Assembly: GCA_963730405.1 (NCBI GenBank)
Contig: CAVSRW010000011.1
Span: 248,001 to 312,000 of the forward strand
Source of the DNA: Gaiellasilicea sp963730405
Lineage (GTDB): Bacteria > Actinomycetota > Thermoleophilia > Gaiellales > Gaiellaceae
Length of the DNA: 64,000 bases
Direction of reading: 5' to 3'
Positions 15,896 to 25,292 of this stretch are shown piece by piece (position 1 is the stretch's first letter; each line of letters starts with the position of its first letter). The notes beneath the pieces were generated by a model that did not search any database, was not told where the DNA came from, and was given only the letters and a program-made list of their open reading frames with translations. The position numbers were made by a program, and so were the translations under genes.

Positions 15896-17638
15896 ATGCG
15901 CGTGGCCCTCGTCGCTCTCGCCCTGCTCGCGGCCGCGCCCGCGCAGGCCGGCGTCCGCGTCGTGCCGCCGTTCGACCCGGCCGAGTACGCCGACCGTGCG
16001 GCGATCGGGTGGCTCGTCCCCGGCGCCGGGCCGAGCGTGACGCGCGAGTCCGCGCTGGCGGCGCTGCTGCGTGGGGAGCTCGAGCACGACCTGCTCGGCG
16101 GCACCGCGCCCGGCGAAGACCGGATCGAGCTCGGCGACCCCGACGGGCCCGAGATCCTCGTCGTGTTGCCGCCTCCCGGCCGCACCGACAACGACGTCCG
16201 CTACCCGATCGCGCTCCTCGGACAGCGCGGGCTGCTCACCTCCGACTCGACGCGGATCGACGGGCTCGTCTCGGTCACGGACGTCGCCACCGGGCGGCTC
16301 CGTGTCGTGCCGCACGACGATCCGGCGGCCGCGCTGGAGACGCTGGAGGAGCGGATCGAGCGGAACTCGCGCTGGCGGCTGCCGCTGACGATCGCGCTCG
16401 CCGCGCTGCTGATCGGCGTCGCACTCGTCCGGCCGCGCCACGCTGTGCGAGCGCTGCTCGTCGTGCTGGCGGCGAATCTCTGGCTGAGTCCGCTGCTGGC
16501 GCTGCTCGCCGGCGCCGCGGTGCTCCTGCTCCCGCTCGGCTGGGCCTGCGCGGCCATCCTCGCGGCCTACCTGGTCGCGATGGGGCTCGACGCCGAGACC
16601 GTCGCCCTCTCGCCGTTCGGCCCCTCCCAGTCCGGCCGGTTCTACGGGATCAACAACCTGCTCGAGACGATGCTGCTCGCCCCCGCTCTGGTCGGGGCCG
16701 CGCTGCTCGGCCGCGCCGGGCTCGCCGTGGCCGCGCTGGCCTTCGTCACGATCGGCGGCAACCGCTTCGGCGCGGACGGCGGCGGCATCGTCGTCCTCGC
16801 CGCCGCGTACCTCGTCCTCTGGCTCAGGCTCCGGGGCGAGCGGCCGAGCTGGCGGCTGGCCGGGCTCGTCGCGGCGGGAGCGGTTGCCGTCGCGCTCGTG
16901 CTGCTCGGGCTCGACGCGGCGACCGGGGGATCGAGCCACGTCACGGACGCGGTGGGCGACGGCCCCGGCGCCCTCGCGGGAGACATCGCGGACCGGATCG
17001 AGCTGTCCGTGCGGCGCACCGCGGCCAGCGCCGGCGCCATTGCGGTCGTGCTCGGATCGCTCGCGATCCTGGCGGCGATCGCCCTGCGGGGGAGGCGCTC
17101 GCCGGTTCTGGACGCCTACCTCGTCGGGATCGCGGTCTCGCTCGTCGTGAACGACACGCCGGCCGACGTGCTCGGCGTCGGCGCCGCGATCGCGATCGTG
17201 CTTGCCCGCAACACACCTGAGCACGGCTCGTTAAGCTCTCTTTCGATGCGCCGCGCCGTCTCTTTGCTCGCCGGTCTCGCCCTGCTGGTCGGCCTCGCCG
17301 GCTGCGGCGGCGGCGAGGAGACCTCTCCGACGCCGGAGACGATCGTCGGCACCCTGCCCGAGGCGACGACGTCGGACGAGCCGGCCTCGACCGTCGAGGG
17401 CGACGCCTCGAACGGGGCGCAGATCTGGGCGTCCGCCGGCTGCGGCGGCTGCCACGCGCTGGAGGCGGCGGGCTCGACCGGCAGCGTCGGGCCCAATCTG
17501 GACGAGTCGCAGCCCGACCTCGAGCTCGTCGTCGACCGCGTCACGAACGGCCAGGGCGCGATGCCCTCGTTCGGCGACAGCCTCAGCGAGCAGGAAATCG
17601 CCGACGTCGCCGCGTACGTCGTCGAGTCGACCAGCTGA
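15896..17638 (+). CDS. Multi-pass membrane protein in frame with a c-type cytochrome
   Basis: One uninterrupted 580-residue frame. Residues 1-19 are a signal peptide (ending APAQAG). An extracytoplasmic part follows to about residue 160, then a membrane domain with at least eight hydrophobic segments to about 440, of no recognised family. Without a stop, the frame enters MRRAVSLLAGLALLVGLAGC (ATG 17246), which looks exactly like a lipoprotein signal peptide, then a cytochrome c domain with CGGCH heme motif and a distal GAMPSFGDSL Met ligand. The product may be a true fusion, or two genes where the stop of the first has been lost or misread. It begins 33 nt from the divergent hypothetical gene. 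Confidence 0.75.
   Translation: MRVALVALALLAAAPAQAGVRVVPPFDPAEYADRAAIGWLVPGAGPSVTRESALAALLRGELEHDLLGGTAPGEDRIELGDPDGPEILVVLPPPGRTDNDVRYPIALLGQRGLLTSDSTRIDGLVSVTDVATGRLRVVPHDDPAAALETLEERIERNSRWRLPLTIALAALLIGVALVRPRHAVRALLVVLAANLWLSPLLALLAGAAVLLLPLGWACAAILAAYLVAMGLDAETVALSPFGPSQSGRFYGINNLLETMLLAPALVGAALLGRAGLAVAALAFVTIGGNRFGADGGGIVVLAAAYLVLWLRLRGERPSWRLAGLVAAGAVAVALVLLGLDAATGGSSHVTDAVGDGPGALAGDIADRIELSVRRTAASAGAIAVVLGSLAILAAIALRGRRSPVLDAYLVGIAVSLVVNDTPADVLGVGAAIAIVLARNTPEHGSLSSLSMRRAVSLLAGLALLVGLAGCGGGEETSPTPETIVGTLPEATTSDEPASTVEGDASNGAQIWASAGCGGCHALEAAGSTGSVGPNLDESQPDLELVVDRVTNGQGAMPSFGDSLSEQEIADVAAYVVESTS
17246..17638 (+). CDS. c-type cytochrome lipoprotein (possible independent start)
   Basis: Starting at ATG 17246 gives a 130-residue protein with a lipobox (LAGC), a Thr/Glu/Pro-rich linker and a single class I cytochrome c domain: GCGGCHALEAAG binds heme and GAMPSFG supplies the axial Met. 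It would shuttle or relay electrons on the outer face of the membrane. The cytochrome domain is nearly identical in pattern to the one encoded at 54821-55363. A normal lipoprotein signal placed inside a longer frame argues for independent translation; no clear ribosome-binding site is seen in GTTAAGCTCTCTTTCG. Confidence 0.6.
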   Translation: MRRAVSLLAGLALLVGLAGCGGGEETSPTPETIVGTLPEATTSDEPASTVEGDASNGAQIWASAGCGGCHALEAAGSTGSVGPNLDESQPDLELVVDRVTNGQGAMPSFGDSLSEQEIADVAAYVVESTS

Positions 17639-17776
17639 GCCTTCCCGACGGCGCTCTCCGGCCGGCGAGCGGCCTCCGGCGTCGTCTCGCGGCGCTCGCG
17701 GCACGCGACTCTCCGATCCTATTCCATACCCTCCGCCGCGCACCGCGCCGCGCCAGGACCGAGGTGAACTTCCGAC

Positions 17777-18586
17777 ATTTCCCCGCGACGTCCCGCGATC
17801 GCGTGCGACCTCGACCGGACGCTGATCTGGGAGGACGGCGTCCTCCGCCCGCGGACGATCGCCGCGCTCGAGGCGGCACGCGACGCCGGGATCCACGTCG
17901 TTCTGGCGACCGGGCGCATGTTCCGCTCCGTCCTCCCCTACGCCGAGGCCGCCGGCGTCACCGCGCCGCTCGTCTGCTACCAGGGGGCGGCCGTCGTCGA
18001 CCCGGCGACCCGTGAGTGGCTGCTCCATGAGCCGATCCCGCTCGCGCTGGCGCGCGAGGCGATCGCCGCCGTCGAGGACGAGGGCTTCGCGCTCAACTGC
18101 TACGTCGACGACGAGCTCTACGTCGCCGCGATCACCGAGAACGCGCGCGCCTACGCCGACTTCCAGCACATCCCGCTCCACGAGGTCGGCGACCTTCGCG
18201 GTTGGATCGAGCGCCCGCCGACGAAGCTCGTCGTGGTCGACGACCCGGCCAGGCTCGACGTGCTCCGGCCGCTGCTCGAGGAGCGATTCGGCGAGCGCCT
18301 GTTCATCGCCAAGTCGCTCCCGTACTTCCTCGAGCTCGCCAGCCCGACGATCTCGAAGGGAACGGGGCTGGAGTTCGTCGCCGGGCACCTCGGCTTCCCG
18401 GCGGAGGGGACGGTCGCGTTCGGCGACGGCGAGAACGACCTCGAGCTGCTCGAGTGGGCCGGCTTCGGCGTCGCCGTCGAGAACGCGCACGACGGGCTGA
18501 AGGCACGTGCGGACTGGGTCGGCCCGGGCGCGGCGGACGAGGGCGTCGCGCAGGTGCTCGAGGCGCTCCTAGACTTGAGAGCATGA
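17777..18586 (+). CDS. Cof-type HAD hydrolase with a probable ATT start
   Basis: A HAD-superfamily phosphatase of the Cof/YbiV type, 269 residues if started at ATT 17777. Motif I is ACDLDRTLIWEDG, motif II is VVLATGRMF, and the end holds KGTGLEFV and VAFGDGENDLELL. A TGA at 17765-17767 closes the frame. Between that stop and motif I there is no ATG, GTG or TTG; the first ordinary start (ATG 17918) would delete the nucleophile Asp. ATT 17777 (or ATC 17798) is therefore proposed. It probably dephosphorylates sugar phosphates or cofactors. Its TGA overlaps the serS ATG. Confidence 0.82.
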   Translation: MSPRRPAIACDLDRTLIWEDGVLRPRTIAALEAARDAGIHVVLATGRMFRSVLPYAEAAGVTAPLVCYQGAAVVDPATREWLLHEPIPLALAREAIAAVEDEGFALNCYVDDELYVAAITENARAYADFQHIPLHEVGDLRGWIERPPTKLVVVDDPARLDVLRPLLEERFGERLFIAKSLPYFLELASPTISKGTGLEFVAGHLGFPAEGTVAFGDGENDLELLEWAGFGVAVENAHDGLKARADWVGPGAADEGVAQVLEALLDLRA

Positions 18587-19782
18587 TCGACCTCAAGGCA
18601 GCCCGGAACGACCCCGACGCCTACCGCGCCGCGCTCGCGCGCAAGGGAGCGGCGGACACGTTCGACGAGCTGCTCGCGGCCGACGAGCGCTGGCGGGCGC
18701 TCGTGCCGCGCATCGACGAGCTGCGCGGCCGGACGAAGCTGAAGGGCAAGCCCTCGCCCGAGCAGCTTGCCGAGCTCCAGGGCGTCAAGGAGGAGCTGCG
18801 CGCCGCGGAGGAGGAGCTGGCCGCCGCCGAGGCCGCGCGGGACGAGCTGCTCGCCCAGGTGCCGAACCCACCCCACGAGTCCGTCCCGGACGGAGCCGAG
18901 GAGGAGGACGCCGTCGAGATCTCCCGCTCCGGCGAGCCGCCGCGGCTGGAGGACGCCCGCGAGCACACCGAGATCGGCCGCTTCGACATGGAGCGAGCCG
19001 CGCGCCTCTCCGGCTCGCGCTTCGGCTACCTGATCGGGGATACGGCGCTGCTCGCGTTCGCGCTCTACCGCGCGGCGCTCGACCATCTCGCCCGGAACGG
19101 GTTCACGCCTGTCCTCACGCCCGTGCTCGTCCGCGAGGAGGCGATGACGGGCACCGGCTTCTTCCCGACCGAACGCTCCAACATCTACGCGCTCGCGGAC
19201 GACGACCTCTACCTGACGGGCACCTCCGAGGTCGCGCTCGCCGGGCTGCACATGGGCGAGATCGTCCCCGCCGAGGAGCTGCCGCTCCGGTACGCCGGTT
19301 TCTCGACGAACTTCCGCCGTGAGGCCGGCGCCGCCGGCAAGGACACGCGGGGGATGTTCCGCGTCCACCAGTTCAACAAGGTGGAGATGTTCGTCTTCAC
19401 GACCCCGGACGAGTCGTGGCCCGAGCACGAGCGGATGCTGGCGCTCGAGGAGGAGTTCGTGCAGAAGCTCGGCCTGCCGTACCGCGTCGTCAACGTCGCG
19501 GCCGGCGACCTCGGCGCGCCGGCGGCGAAGAAGTTCGACATCGAGGCCTGGTTCCCGTCGCAGGAGCGCTACCGCGAGATCACCTCCTGCTCGAACACGA
19601 CCGACTTCCAGTCGCGCCGCCTCGGCATCCGCGCGCGCGGCGAGAACGGGATCGAGCCGCTGCACACGCTGAACGGGACGATGGTCACCGACCGCGCCCT
19701 GCTCGCGATCCTGGAGAACTTCCAGGGCGAGGTGCCGGATTCGCTGCACGAGTACGGAGCACCCGCGCGCGTCACCGCCTAG
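18583..19782 (+). CDS. serS: Seryl-tRNA synthetase
   Basis: The 399-residue class II aminoacyl-tRNA synthetase charges tRNA-Ser (and tRNA-Sec where present). The N-terminal tRNA-binding coiled-coil arm runs about residues 30-105 (PSPEQLAELQGVKEELRAA). The catalytic core shows motif 2 (FRREAGAAGKDTRGMFRVHQF) and motif 3 (NGTMVTDRALLAILE), with TGTSEVALAG for serine binding. Start ATG 18583 overlaps the HAD stop (ATGA). A tRNA-Ser(TGA) gene lies 45 nt downstream. Length is slightly below the usual 420. Confidence 0.97.
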   Translation: MIDLKAARNDPDAYRAALARKGAADTFDELLAADERWRALVPRIDELRGRTKLKGKPSPEQLAELQGVKEELRAAEEELAAAEAARDELLAQVPNPPHESVPDGAEEEDAVEISRSGEPPRLEDAREHTEIGRFDMERAARLSGSRFGYLIGDTALLAFALYRAALDHLARNGFTPVLTPVLVREEAMTGTGFFPTERSNIYALADDDLYLTGTSEVALAGLHMGEIVPAEELPLRYAGFSTNFRREAGAAGKDTRGMFRVHQFNKVEMFVFTTPDESWPEHERMLALEEEFVQKLGLPYRVVNVAAGDLGAPAAKKFDIEAWFPSQERYREITSCSNTTDFQSRRLGIRARGENGIEPLHTLNGTMVTDRALLAILENFQGEVPDSLHEYGAPARVTA

Positions 19783-19827
19783 GGGCACGGCCGCCGAGCC
19801 GTAGCCGCTGACTACACTCGGCTGCCG

Positions 19828-19914
19828 GGCGGGGTGCCGGAGCGGTCGAACGGGGCGGTCTTGAAAACCGTTGGGCGTGCAAGCGTCCCGTGGGTTCAAA
19901 TCCCACCCCCGCCG
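19828..19914 (+). tRNA. tRNA-Ser (anticodon TGA)
   Basis: An 87-nt class II tRNA with a long variable arm. Acceptor GGCGGGG pairs with CCCCGCC; discriminator G. The anticodon loop CTTGAAA closes with CGGT/ACCG, giving TGA. T arm GTGGGTTCAAATCCCAC. It sits directly after serS, and the TACACT upstream is a plausible -10. Confidence 0.95.
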
Positions 19915-20080
19915 CTACCTCAAGCCGTTCTAGCCCTGTCCTGAGCTGTGTCGCCCGCATCTGAACCAGACGCTGTACCCCCGCCAAACCCGAATTGTCC
20001 TAAGCGACTGAAAAGCCGCAAGAAGAGGTTGCACCGCGTCTCGGTCCGACCTGGCTAGCTAGTGCTCAACGAGCAGTGCC

Positions 20081-21400
20081 TCACGGAGGAACGACGAGCA
20101 CATTCCAGGCGGTCGAACCGCCTGCGCGGGGCGGACAGGCAGGCTTGGCCGCGGAACTCGGTGCGTTACTTTGAGCCGCGACGAACGCGGCCGCGACGCA
20201 GACGCGCCGAAGCCCTGACGGGAGAGCCGCCTCCCACGTTTCAGCAACTGTCCCAGATTCATCTGGATTGATTCGGGCGGACAGTATCGGCACCGCCCTA
20301 GCGCCTGAGCGATAGCCGAGCACTCGGACGCTGACCATACGCCCCTCATGCATTCGCTGTGCCTGGACCTTCGCCGAGAGGGTGAAGCCGTCGCCAGCTC
20401 GCGTCAGGCCGGCCGAGATGCGCGGCCTCGCCGGTGCGGGGAGCAGTCGCAGCCTGAGACAACCGGCGTCGAGTCCACCCGCAACGCGATTGCAAAGCGG
20501 CGGCTGCTCCCTAGGGCAATCGCCTTCAGGCGACTCCTCGCTTACGCACTCTTCAGGCACGGTTTCGACTACCCAAGCGTGGATCGCGACCTCATCGCGC
20601 AGTGTCGGCGGAATGACGAGTTCGATCTTGTGGTTGATGTCTCCTGACTTATCTGGCCCCAGCCAGACCGAGTAGAGACGCTGCCGATGCTGCGTGACGA
20701 TATAACCCCTGCTGTCCTTCATCGGTCTGCCAGTCCGGTGATGTCGCTTCCACGTGATCGCGTCGACGATCGTACGAACATGCTTATCCCAGCTGATGTC
20801 CTGAACGTTGATGTTCGCGGTCAGCGACATCAACTGACCGTCCTTGATTGAGGCCGTGACCGCCGGACGCGGCGCGTCCTTCTGCGACTGGACGATCGCC
20901 ACCATCCCGCTCAGCAACCCGGCCGCAAGAGTCGCCACGGCCACAGACGCGAGCACAGGAGCCACGGGAGTCTTGTTCTTGGTTTGAGGGACGCCGAGCG
21001 CGGCCAGAAGCGCGACAAGCGCGACCGCCACAAGGAAGCCGACGACCTGCCTCGTTGTGTCGCTCCATGTGACGGTCTCTGAAGACGACGCGGCGATTGG
21101 AACGAGAACAGCAATCACGGCGAAGACGACAGCGACAACAGCAAAAATCCACTTGCGGGTCTCCTTGAAATCCTTCGCCAAGAGCGACAACGCCCACAAG
21201 ACCCCGGTCGTGAGCACCAACACTGCTGCGATGTAGAGCCACCAGGAGTGATTGCGCTGCGCCTGGTCGAGAATGCCGGAGGCCGAGATCGCGGCCAAGA
21301 ACGTCGTCAACAAAGCGAGCGCAGCTGCGGGACGCGCTACATCTTCCCAGTTCAGCCTGGGCTTCGGCTCCTCGTCCTGACCCGATCCCGGGTTCGACAT
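20081..21400 (-). CDS. Hypothetical membrane protein, likely acquired
   Basis: The 439-residue protein has about six hydrophobic segments in the first 185 residues (VARPAAALALLTTFLAAIS, WWLYIAAVLVLTTGVLW, WIFAVVAVVFAVIAVLV and others). A soluble domain follows, containing WKRHHRTGRPMKDSRGYI and KIELVIPPTLRD, then a Cys- and Ala-rich C-terminal part (ISAGLTRAGDGFTLSAKV). No family is recognised. Its base composition is visibly less GC-rich than the neighbours and it lies just past the 3' end of tRNA-Ser(TGA), a common place for integrated DNA, though no integrase or att repeat was found there. Confidence 0.7.
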   Translation of the reverse strand: MSNPGSGQDEEPKPRLNWEDVARPAAALALLTTFLAAISASGILDQAQRNHSWWLYIAAVLVLTTGVLWALSLLAKDFKETRKWIFAVVAVVFAVIAVLVPIAASSSETVTWSDTTRQVVGFLVAVALVALLAALGVPQTKNKTPVAPVLASVAVATLAAGLLSGMVAIVQSQKDAPRPAVTASIKDGQLMSLTANINVQDISWDKHVRTIVDAITWKRHHRTGRPMKDSRGYIVTQHRQRLYSVWLGPDKSGDINHKIELVIPPTLRDEVAIHAWVVETVPEECVSEESPEGDCPREQPPLCNRVAGGLDAGCLRLRLLPAPARPRISAGLTRAGDGFTLSAKVQAQRMHEGRMVSVRVLGYRSGARAVPILSARINPDESGTVAETWEAALPSGLRRVCVAAAFVAAQSNAPSSAAKPACPPRAGGSTAWNVLVVPP

Positions 21401-21727
21401 GGCTCCAAATACGTACTACAGGTGTTTCAATGATTCAAGACTCCGCGTGCCAGGCGGGTATCTCGTCGCACGCGCGGTTTGTGAGCGAGCGTCAGTCCGC
21501 TAATTTAGCCGAGTCGCTGAGCAGCGTTGCCTCGATAGACGACGTTGCCTTCGAAAAACCACTCGACGTCGTTTTGTCGCCCCGTATTGCTGGGCGTCGG
21601 TCTGACAAAAGACGGAAGAGAATCCTCTAGTCCTCCGTCGTGTGCGCAGCGGATCGTTGAGCAGAGCGCGTAGAGCGCGGGAGGGACTGCCGGCGACTCA
21701 GGTCACACGAGAGAAGGGGGTTAGACC
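21401..21727. other. Intergenic, lower-GC stretch
   Basis: No convincing gene in about 330 nt between divergent genes. A 66-codon frame at 21430-21630 lacks a ribosome-binding site and any recognisable feature. The composition is clearly lower in GC than the rest of the window. AGAAGGGGG near 21712 is the likely ribosome-binding site of the next gene. Confidence 0.5.
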
Positions 21728-22204
21728 GTGATTCATCGTTATGCCTTGTTGGTCGTGGCATTCGCCGCGTCGGTGTTCGCCGCCTCGGCGCTTGCAGTGA
21801 CGGCTGAGCCTGCTGCAGCCGCGGAATCCAACGGGAACCCGATCGTCTACAGCGAGACGTACCTGAGGTACATCGCCCTGTTCCCCGCCGGCTGGGTGTC
21901 GAACGGTTGCGTGATGAGCGACACGTTGAACGGCGGTGGCGGCGTCTGTACGACGGAGTTCGCTCCCGTGTGGTTCTACCCCGACGGGACGACCGGCGGC
22001 GCACCCTGGTTTGTCGATCCGGCCTCGCCGACCGGGTGGTCGCTCCCGCCGAACCCGTGCGCGAACGTGGCGGAACCGCCCGATTACGACACCTGGGCTG
22101 CTTACGTCGACGGCACCAACTACCCGGACTTGGGGATTGAGGTGCCGGCACTGACCGCTGATCAGATCAGGTGCGGGGAGGGAATGTACGGCTGGTGGTG
22201 GTAA
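21728..22204 (+). CDS. Secreted hypothetical protein
   Basis: A 158-residue protein with a signal peptide (MIHRYALLVVAFAASVFAASALA) and a compact aromatic- and Cys-containing mature part: four Cys (GCVMSD, VCTTEF, PCANV, RCGEG) and a final GWWW. The Cys number suggests two disulfides outside the cell. Start is GTG 21728 after AGAAGGGGG. No family is recognised. It shares the lower-GC patch with the membrane protein next to tRNA-Ser. Confidence 0.65.
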   Translation: MIHRYALLVVAFAASVFAASALAVTAEPAAAAESNGNPIVYSETYLRYIALFPAGWVSNGCVMSDTLNGGGGVCTTEFAPVWFYPDGTTGGAPWFVDPASPTGWSLPPNPCANVAEPPDYDTWAAYVDGTNYPDLGIEVPALTADQIRCGEGMYGWWW

Positions 22205-22263
22205 CTCCGGCCGAGCGAAGCGACATCTCTCGAGGACGGGAGGGGTGCCTCACAGCCCCTCCC

Positions 22264-22377
22264 GTGCCGGTTTGCGCACTGCTCGGCCACACCTTCGTCG
22301 CCTCTCCGGGACGGCGCTATCTCCTGGAGTGCAGACGCTGCGGGCGACGCACCCCGATACGTCCGCCGCCCGAGTGA
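22264..22377 (+). CDS. Small zinc-ribbon-like peptide
   Basis: About 37 residues from GTG 22264: MPVCALLGHTF near the start and ECRRCGRRTP near the end. The C-x3-GH and C-x2-C spacing resembles minimal zinc ribbons often found as tiny proteins in actinobacteria. The start is uncertain (the frame is open further upstream) and no strong ribosome-binding site is visible. Function unknown. Confidence 0.4.
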   Translation: MPVCALLGHTFVASPGRRYLLECRRCGRRTPIRPPPE

Positions 22378-22489
22378 GAGCTGTTCGAGGCGCCCCGACG
22401 GCCTCGTTTGCCCTTGCCCGCCAGGCTCCCGGAACAGCCGGGGCTCGCTGGATCCGGCTCGCTCCGCAGCACACTCTCTCTCCCTGACC

Positions 22490-24645
22490 TCACGGGGGAC
22501 AACGCTCGAGGGGAACAGCCTCCCCCGAGAGCTCGACCGACCGGAGCAGGACGCCGACGTGCCGGTCGACGCGGCCGTCAGGCGCCGCCTTCGTCGGGTC
22601 GGGGTGGACGAGCGTCGTCGCAGGCGTCTGGATCGTCACCCGGCCGGGACGGTCGGGCGGGACGCACGTGAGCACCTCGGGCTCGAATGACGTTCCCGGC
22701 GCGATTTCCGCTACCCACTCCCCCAGGCCCGAGCGGACCGCGACCGGCATCGGCGCCTCCGGGTCGGGAGAGGCAATCACGAGCCTGAGCAAGCGCCGTA
22801 GCGGCGCATCCTGGCCGGGCTCGGGAAAGACCGTGATCGTCGCCGGAGTCTCCGGGCGCGTGTAGCCGTCCGGCCAGATGTCGTTCGTGACCCACGTCGC
22901 CCGCCATGGCCGCTCGGGCTCGAAGAGGTAGGCGTCGCGATCGAGAAGCAGCACCGTGCCGGCGAGGCGGAAACGGACGTCAGTGCCGTGTGAGATCGCG
23001 AACCGGGTCGCAGGCGTCTTCAGTGCCGCCCCCGTCCGCTCGTGGAACATCGCCGACCAGTGCTTCGCGTCGGGGAGCGACATGTCGGCGGCGGTGCGCA
23101 CGGCGCTCTCGTTCCAGAACTCGACGTCCCACCAGTACGCCTGCCCCGCCCAGAAGTCGCCGCCGGCGATGGGGTACTTGAAGACGGTGGCACGCCCACC
23201 GGGGCCGACGGTGCGGTCGATCCAGTTGAAGACGGTCCCTTGGTCGAGCGTGACGGGCAGGCCGTTCGTGCCGTTGACGCGAAACAGGCGCTCGAACGCA
23301 TAGGCCGTCTCGAGCGGTAGCGCGAGGGCCGCGACTACCCCGGCCGCCGCGGCGATCGCCCGCCACGGCAGGAACGGGCGCGCGAGCAGGAGCGCCTGGA
23401 GCACGACCGCCGTCAGGAGGACGAGCAGCACGCGCGCCCAGGTCTCGGTCGTGGCGAGGTCGAGCAGCCCGTCGTTCAGCGCCGCGACCGGCGTGTCCAC
23501 GTTCAACTTCTGGTACCGCGTCACCGGGATCCACGCGAAGCCGAGCGCCGCGACGGCCGCCGGCACGGCGAGCGCCCACCAGCGCGGCCAGCTGCGCGCG
23601 CCGATCGCGGCCGCGAGCGCCACGAGCACGATCGGCGCGACGTAGAAGAGGTACCTGTCCTTGACGAGCCCCGCGCCGAACCGCTGCGTGAAGGAGGCGA
23701 CCTGCAGGGCGAGCAGGACAAACGCCGACGCGCCGACGACCGCGAATGCGCGCTCCGAGGCCGCAGCGTGGGCCTGATCCGGTCGACGATCCACCCCATC
23801 CCGACGACGAAAGGCAGGAGAGCGAGCCCGAGCGCGATCGCGGCGACGTGCGCGAGGGTGAGCTGCAGCAGGTCGACGTCGACGCGCACGTTCTCGGCGG
23901 TGACCGAGTACGAGCCGAGGAGCCGCGAGCCGTCGCCGGTGAGAGCGGCGCCGAGGACGACCACGGCGAGCGCCGAGTAGAGCAGGATGAGCGGCCGTCG
24001 CGTGCGCCAGAGGGCCGGCACGCTCTTCGTCAGCGCGGCGTCGGCGAAGACCGCGGCCGGGAGAACCGCCAGCAGGACGAGGAACTGCGTGCGCGCGAGC
24101 ACCGCGACGCCGATCGCGACGAGGGCGACCGCGTCCCAGACCCACGTCTTCCGCTCGACCGCGTGCACGAGCGCGAGCAGCGCCCAGCAGAAGGCCGGAT
24201 AGGCGACGACCTCGGTGAGCAGGAACGACGAGAGCACGATCCACGGCACCGCGACCGCGAGTCCGCCGACGGCGACCGCCAGGAGCAAGCCGATCCCGAC
24301 GCGGCGGGCGAGCAGGTAGACGGGGATCGCCGCGGTGGCGATCGCGAACGCGTTCAGGCGATGGGCGTCCTCGAGGCTCGCGGGGACGTCCCCGCTCCCG
24401 TACAGCGTGGACAGCAGCAGCGGATACAGCTGGTTCAGGTTCGAGACGACCTCGCCGTGTAGCCGCGGCAGCAGCGACCCGCTCTGCGCGATGGAGATGG
24501 CGAGGCGCTCGTAGTAGAGCTCGTCCGACATGACGAACCAGTTCTTCACCCGGGTCGTCGCGAGCGACAGGATCCAGCCGAGCGTCAGCGCGAGCGCCAC
24601 GACGGCGCCGAGGCCGACCAGTGAGCGCGAGCGCATCGCGGCCAC
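22490..24645 (-). pseudogene. GT-C type membrane glycosyltransferase, frameshifted
   Basis: From ATG 24645 the first ~290 residues are a multi-spanning membrane domain with the luminal SDELYYERLA acidic motif typical of GT-C (ArnT/PMT-like) enzymes that use polyprenyl-phosphate sugars. The frame breaks at about 23778 after GMGWIVDRI. The remaining ~430 residues continue in the next frame (AAASERAFAVVGASAF, more membrane segments, then a soluble C-terminal domain with FNWIDRTVGPGG and AYWWDVEFWNES). Restoring one base gives about 718 residues. Both halves are open and well preserved, so an assembly indel is as likely as real decay. Confidence 0.82.
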
Positions 24646-24988
24646 CTTAGTCGAGGCTCAGCGGAACGCCCGGCGGGAGCCGCCGAAGCTCTCCCACACC
24701 GCCCGCTAGGGAAGATCGCGGGCCGCTCGCGCGTCCGGAGAAGTAGACGTGGCGCGCCGGGGCAGCAGGGGTGCGGCCAAGCGTGGGCGCCGGCTGCGCC
24801 ACGTCCATCCGCTCAGGGCGGTCGGCAGCCGGAGGACGAGAGTCAAGGACTGGGCGCCGCGTTCCTCGAATCCGCCGTGACGACGCCCAGTCCTCGAAGT
24901 CCGAGCGCGGGCAAAAACGGTGAACGCTGGAATGACCCCCATCATCAGCGTCCCCTGGCCGCCTGTCCTCGAACGACATTTGTATGCC
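24646..24988. other. Intergenic region without a supported gene
   Basis: About 340 nt upstream of the glycosyltransferase gene. Several frames are open because of high GC, but none has a ribosome-binding site, signal peptide or family motif. No RNA gene or strong hairpin was recognised. Confidence 0.5.
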
Positions 24989-25156
24989 CTACACGGTTCG
25001 ATCGGAAACGCAGCGTTCGTCCCGATACGCGCAGAGGCCGCAGAGGTGATGCGCGCCGCTCTCTTCCGAGCGGCGCCGCCAGCCGGCGGCCTCCGCTTCC
25101 TCCTCGCGGACTCGCCTGGAGCAGTTCGCGCACGTGAGTACGACTGTCTGGGGCAC
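24989..25156 (-). CDS. Small zinc-finger-like protein
   Basis: From GTG 25156 this reads 55 residues: VPQTVVLTCANCSRRV, a charged EEEAEAAGWRR middle, then HLCGLCAYRDE. Two C-x2-C pairs spaced about 30 residues apart are a typical zinc-ribbon layout. The frame remains open to 25243, so the start is uncertain. No partner gene is adjacent. Confidence 0.45.
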   Translation of the reverse strand: MPQTVVLTCANCSRRVREEEAEAAGWRRRSEESGAHHLCGLCAYRDERCVSDRTV

Positions 25157-25292
25157 GGTCTGAGGGTACGGACGGTAGGCCGCTTGACGGTATCGCCCGA
25201 TCGGGGTTGACCGCCGGGGGTTGACTCCAGGTAGCGCCGGCATGCGCGTCGGCTCCGCCCGCCGCCGTGGCGGCGGGCGGAGCCGGTCCCTG

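Noticed and set aside
21430..21630. 66-codon plus-strand frame
   Set aside because: No ribosome-binding site and no recognisable feature; it lies between divergent genes in a low-GC stretch.
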